Positions 61,346-64,000 of a stretch of DNA of 64,000 nt are shown in pieces. Origin of the DNA: Bradyrhizobium sp. B124 (GTDB lineage Bacteria > Pseudomonadota > Alphaproteobacteria > Rhizobiales > Xanthobacteraceae). The DNA lies in NCBI RefSeq assembly GCF_038967635.1, contig NZ_CP152413.1:8622001-8686000 (forward strand), given 5' to 3'. The notes below the pieces were generated by a model. That model was not told where the DNA came from and did no database searches. It was given only the letters and a program-made list of their open reading frames with translations. The translations under genes were made by a program, and so were the position numbers. Numbering within the stretch: position 1 is the first letter of the stretch; the number at the start of each line of letters is the position of its first letter.

Positions 61346-62122
61346 ATGGCAAACAAGGTCAAGCAAGTCTGGGCATCGGGCAAGGCCGTGGTGAACGCGT
61401 GGCTCGCGATCCCCTCCGGGTTCTCGGCCGAAGTGATCGCGCAATGCGGCTTCGACAGCGTCACCGTCGACATGCAGCATGGCGTGCAGGATTATCAGTC
61501 GATGGTGCAGTGCTTCCAGTCGATGCATGCGCATCCGGTGACGCCGATGGTCCGCGTGCCCTGGAATGAGCCCGGCATCATCGGCAAGGTGCTGGACGGC
61601 GGCGCCTATGGCGTGATCTGCCCGATGGTCAACACGCCGCAGGAAGCCAAGAACCTGGTTTCCTATGCCAAGTATCCGCCGAAGGGCGTGCGCTCCAACG
61701 GCCCGATCCGCGCCGGAATGTATGGCTCGGCCGGCACCTATCAGCAGACCGCCAACGACGAGATCGTGCTGCTGCCGATGATGGAAACCAAGACCGCGGT
61801 CGAGAACATGGAAGCGATCCTCGATGTCGAAGGCATCGACGGCGTCTATATCGGTCCGTCCGATCTCGGTTTCTCCTACGGTCTGGTGCCGAAGCTCGAT
61901 CGCGATGAGCCCGAGATCCTCAAGATCTACGAGAAGATCATCAAGGAGTGCGGCAAGCGCGGCCTCAATCCGGGCATCCACTGCTCGGGCGCCGAGGGCG
62001 CGGTGCGCGCGATCAACATGGGCTTCAAGCTCGTGACGCTGTCGAACGAGGTCGGCCTAATGCAGGTCTATGCCAGGATGCAGGTCAATGCGACCCGCGA
62101 GAAGTCCGGCGGCAAGGCGTAA
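61346..62122 (+). CDS. HpcH/HpaI-family class II aldolase
   Basis: A 258-residue metal-dependent pyruvate aldolase. The HpaI catalytic residues line up: His45 (VDMQHG), Arg70 (PMVRVPW), metal ligands Glu147 (MMETKT) and Asp173 (IGPSDLG). The family includes HpaI (homoprotocatechuate pathway) and GarL (5-keto-4-deoxy-glucarate aldolase). With the UxaA/GarD-like gene downstream, the GarL-type role is preferred: cleaving a 2-keto-3-deoxy sugar acid into pyruvate and an aldehyde. It might also serve the hpa pathway 8 kb to the left, which lacks its own aldolase. Confidence 0.9.
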   Translation: MANKVKQVWASGKAVVNAWLAIPSGFSAEVIAQCGFDSVTVDMQHGVQDYQSMVQCFQSMHAHPVTPMVRVPWNEPGIIGKVLDGGAYGVICPMVNTPQEAKNLVSYAKYPPKGVRSNGPIRAGMYGSAGTYQQTANDEIVLLPMMETKTAVENMEAILDVEGIDGVYIGPSDLGFSYGLVPKLDRDEPEILKIYEKIIKECGKRGLNPGIHCSGAEGAVRAINMGFKLVTLSNEVGLMQVYARMQVNATREKSGGKA

Positions 62123-62132
62123 CTTGATCCTC

Positions 62133-62277
62133 TCCCTCTCCCCGTTCTTTACGGGGAGAGGGTTGGGGTGAGGGGCTTCTATCCGGCGAGCACCGTTGTT
62201 GAAGTTGGCAGTGTGCCTCGTCCCTCACCCGGATCGCTGACGCGATCCGACCTCTCCCCGCAGAGAGCGGGGAGAGG
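62133..62277. repeat. Palindromic intergenic repeat, type F
   Basis: Two C/G-rich hairpins, CCCTCTCCCCG...CGGGGAGAGGG at 62134-62162 and CCTCTCCCCGC...GCGGGGAGAGG at 62251-62277, with GGTGAGGG and CCCTCACCC as an inverted pair between them. It sits inside the operon, between the aldolase and the dehydratase. Confidence 0.8.
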
Positions 62278-62303
62278 TGTAGAAAGCACCAAGGAGAACT
62301 CCC

Positions 62304-63827
62304 ATGGCCTCGGCACAAGTGATCCGTCTGCACGCCGACGACAGCGTCCTGATCGCGCGCGCGAGCCTGCCGCCGGGGTTGGAGGTGACCGAAGGCGTCA
62401 CTACGGTCGATCGCATTCCGGCCGGCCACAAGGTTGCGATCAAGCCGATCGCGACAGGTGAGCCGATCCGGCGCTACGGCCAGATCATCGGCTTCGCGAC
62501 CCAGCCGATTGCGCCCGGCCAGCACGTGCACACGCAGAACTGCGGCATGGGCGATTTTGCCAAGGACTATGCCTATGGCGTCGACGTCAAGCCGGTGCCG
62601 AACTTCGATCTGCCGGCGACCTTCGAGGGCATCCGCCGCGCCGACGGCCGCGTCGCGACGCGCAACTATATCGGCATCCTCACCTCGGTGAACTGCAGCG
62701 CCCATGTCGCTGGAATCGTCGCCGACATGTTCAAGAAGAATCCGTTCACCGGCGACAATCCGCTGGCCGATTTCCCGAATGTCGATGGCGTTGTCGCGCT
62801 GACCCACAAGACCGGCTGCGGCATGACCCAGGACGAGCCCTTGGCGCTGCTTCGCCGCACGCTCGGCGGTTATGCGCGGCACGTCAATTTCTCCAATGTC
62901 ATTGTGCTCGGCCTCGGCTGCGAGGTGAACCAGATCGGCGGCCTGATGGCCGAGCAGAAGCTCGCCGGCCGCCTGCGTGCGATGGACATCCAGGAGGTCG
63001 GCGGCACGCGCAAGACCGTGGAAGCCGGCGTGGCCTTCGTGAAGGAGGCGCTCACCGACGCCAACAAGGTCAAGCGCGAGGCGGTGCCGGCAAGCGAGTT
63101 GACGGTAGCGCTGCAATGCGGCGGCTCTGATGGCTATTCCGGCGTGTCGGCCAATCCGGCGCTCGGCGCGGCCAGCGACTTGCTGGTCCGTCACGGCGGC
63201 ACGGTGATCCTCTCGGAGACGCCGGAGACCTACGGCGCCGAGCATCTGTTGACCCGCCGCGCCGTCAGCCGCGAGGTCGGCGAGAAACTGGTCGGCCTGA
63301 TGCGCTGGTGGGAGGAGTACACCCAGCGTGAAGGCGCCGAGATGAATGCCAATCCGAGCCCTGGCAACAAGGCCGGCGGCCTCACCACGATCCTCGAGAA
63401 GTCGCTCGGCGCAATGGCCAAGGCTGGCAGCACCAATCTCGTCGACGTCCTGCATTACGCCGAACCCGTCACCAAGAAGGGTTTTGTATTCATGGACACG
63501 CCCGGCTACGACCCGGTCGCCGCGACCGGGCAGGTCGCCGGCGGCGCCAATCTCGTCTGCTTCACCACCGGCCGCGGCAGCGTGTTCGGCTGCAAGCCCG
63601 CGCCCTCGATCAAGCTCGCCACCAACACGCCGATGTACAAGCGGATGGAAGACGACATGGACGTCAATTGCGGCACCATCCTCGACGGCGAGGAGAGCGT
63701 GCAGGAATGCGGCCAGCGCATCTTCGACCTGATCCTCAAGACCGCCTCGGGCCAGCCGACCAAGAGCGAGAGCTTTGATTTCGGCGGTGCCGAGTTCGCG
63801 CCGTGGGTCTTGGGCGCGACGATGTAG
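62304..63827 (+). CDS. UxaA-family dehydratase (altronate/galactarate dehydratase-like)
   Basis: A 507-residue protein with both parts of the family: an N-terminal SAF domain (about 1-100, IPAGHKVAIKPIATGEPIRRYG) and the large catalytic part from about 110 (GRVATRNYIGILTSVNCS, HKTGCGMTQDEP, LGCEVNQIGG, GGSDGYSGVSANPALG). Conserved cysteines (GCG, GCE, CGG) probably bind the metal. Such enzymes dehydrate altronate, galactarate or, as SuyAB, remove sulfite from sulfolactate. With a GarL-type aldolase upstream, a galactarate/glucarate-like acid is the best guess. GGAG lies before the ATG. Confidence 0.87.
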   Translation: MASAQVIRLHADDSVLIARASLPPGLEVTEGVTTVDRIPAGHKVAIKPIATGEPIRRYGQIIGFATQPIAPGQHVHTQNCGMGDFAKDYAYGVDVKPVPNFDLPATFEGIRRADGRVATRNYIGILTSVNCSAHVAGIVADMFKKNPFTGDNPLADFPNVDGVVALTHKTGCGMTQDEPLALLRRTLGGYARHVNFSNVIVLGLGCEVNQIGGLMAEQKLAGRLRAMDIQEVGGTRKTVEAGVAFVKEALTDANKVKREAVPASELTVALQCGGSDGYSGVSANPALGAASDLLVRHGGTVILSETPETYGAEHLLTRRAVSREVGEKLVGLMRWWEEYTQREGAEMNANPSPGNKAGGLTTILEKSLGAMAKAGSTNLVDVLHYAEPVTKKGFVFMDTPGYDPVAATGQVAGGANLVCFTTGRGSVFGCKPAPSIKLATNTPMYKRMEDDMDVNCGTILDGEESVQECGQRIFDLILKTASGQPTKSESFDFGGAEFAPWVLGATM

Positions 63828-63834
63828 CATTCGC

Positions 63835-63883
63835 GTAGCCCGGATGAAGCCTCCCGGATTACGCTGCGCTCCATCCGGGCTAC
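63835..63883. repeat. Short palindromic repeat
   Basis: GTAGCCCGGATG at the left and CATCCGGGCTAC at the right, with an inner GATTACGCTGCGC. Related in layout to type C. Follows the dehydratase stop and may help end that transcript. Confidence 0.75.
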
Positions 63884-63901
63884 GGATTGGACGGAGGATG
63901 C

Positions 63902-64000
63902 ATGCGCGTGCGCGGGTTGATTGGATGCCTCGCATTCCTGGCCGCCTTGAGCCTTAACGTCGGTTCGGCTAACGCCGCAACTATCGTCGCGCTTGGCGCG
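63902..64000 (+). CDS. Start of an exported protein (cut by window end); possibly GDSL hydrolase
   Basis: 33 codons are visible. A Sec signal peptide (MRVRGLIGCLAFLAALSLNV, cut near SANA) is followed by ATIVALGA. The ALGA after a strand resembles the start of a GDSL/SGNH esterase (ALGxS), but the Ser is beyond the window. GGAGG lies six bases before the ATG. Function unproven. Confidence 0.6.
   Translation, partial: MRVRGLIGCLAFLAALSLNVGSANAATIVALGA

Noticed and set aside
1..64000. Genomic island, prophage or symbiosis island
   Set aside because: No integrase, transposase, phage, nod/nif or type III genes, no tRNA-flanked boundary, and no obvious change of base composition.

Overview
The window looks like chromosome of a soil or root-associated alphaproteobacterium, most likely Bradyrhizobium or a close relative. 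Reasons: high GC with strong third-position bias (which creates many long antisense open frames), several branched-chain-amino-acid-type ABC importers including a LivM-LivG fusion, many acyl-CoA and aromatic catabolism genes, and intergenic palindromic repeats of kinds common in that genus. This assignment is inferred from gene content; no rRNA or other phylogenetic marker is present. I see no tRNA, rRNA, CRISPR array, transposase, integrase or phage gene.

Layout. 0-2.6 kb: end of a four-carbon sugar-acid operon (ltnD-otnI-otnK) for threonate-type acids. 2.8-6.4 kb: two tandem methyl-accepting chemotaxis proteins with almost identical signalling domains. 6.8-11.1 kb: an RND efflux pump, pump gene first and adaptor second. 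11.2-30.1 kb: an acyl-CoA catabolism region with a thiolase-like protein, a nitronate-monooxygenase-like protein, two acyl-CoA dehydrogenases, three crotonases, two AMP-forming ligases and two SDRs. Inside it, 16.3-21.6 kb holds separate genes matching the two halves of mammalian ACAD10/ACAD11 (an APH-type kinase and an acyl-CoA dehydrogenase) plus a small DUF6285 protein that resembles LvaB of the levulinate pathway. This is a good candidate for a 4-hydroxyacyl-CoA pathway. 30.3-33.1 kb: phosphoenolpyruvate carboxylase. 33.3-37.2 kb: a Tat-exported SMP-30 protein, an SDR, and a thiolase/DUF35 pair.

37.4-44.1 kb: a seven-gene run of a complete LIV-type ABC importer, an amidase and a DUF2848 protein, probably import and hydrolysis of an unknown amide. 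44.4-47.1 kb: a 2-oxoglutarate oxygenase, AlkB and an MFS transporter. 47.0-54.3 kb: a homoprotocatechuate (3,4-dihydroxyphenylacetate) meta-cleavage operon (hpaD, E, F, H and a single-domain HpaG-like protein) with a divergent hpaR; a ThDP enzyme is attached at its end and no aldolase gene is in the operon. 54.3-63.8 kb: a GntR-type regulator that seems to carry two winged-helix domains faces an operon of a second LIV-type importer, an Ldh2-type dehydrogenase, an HpaI/GarL-type aldolase and a UxaA/GarD-type dehydratase, most likely sugar-acid import and breakdown. A secreted protein begins at the right edge.

Nearly every gap between transcription units carries a palindromic repeat. The main family (seven copies) is two hairpins joined by a spacer, like a bacterial interspersed mosaic element. 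Several copies sit inside apparent operons.
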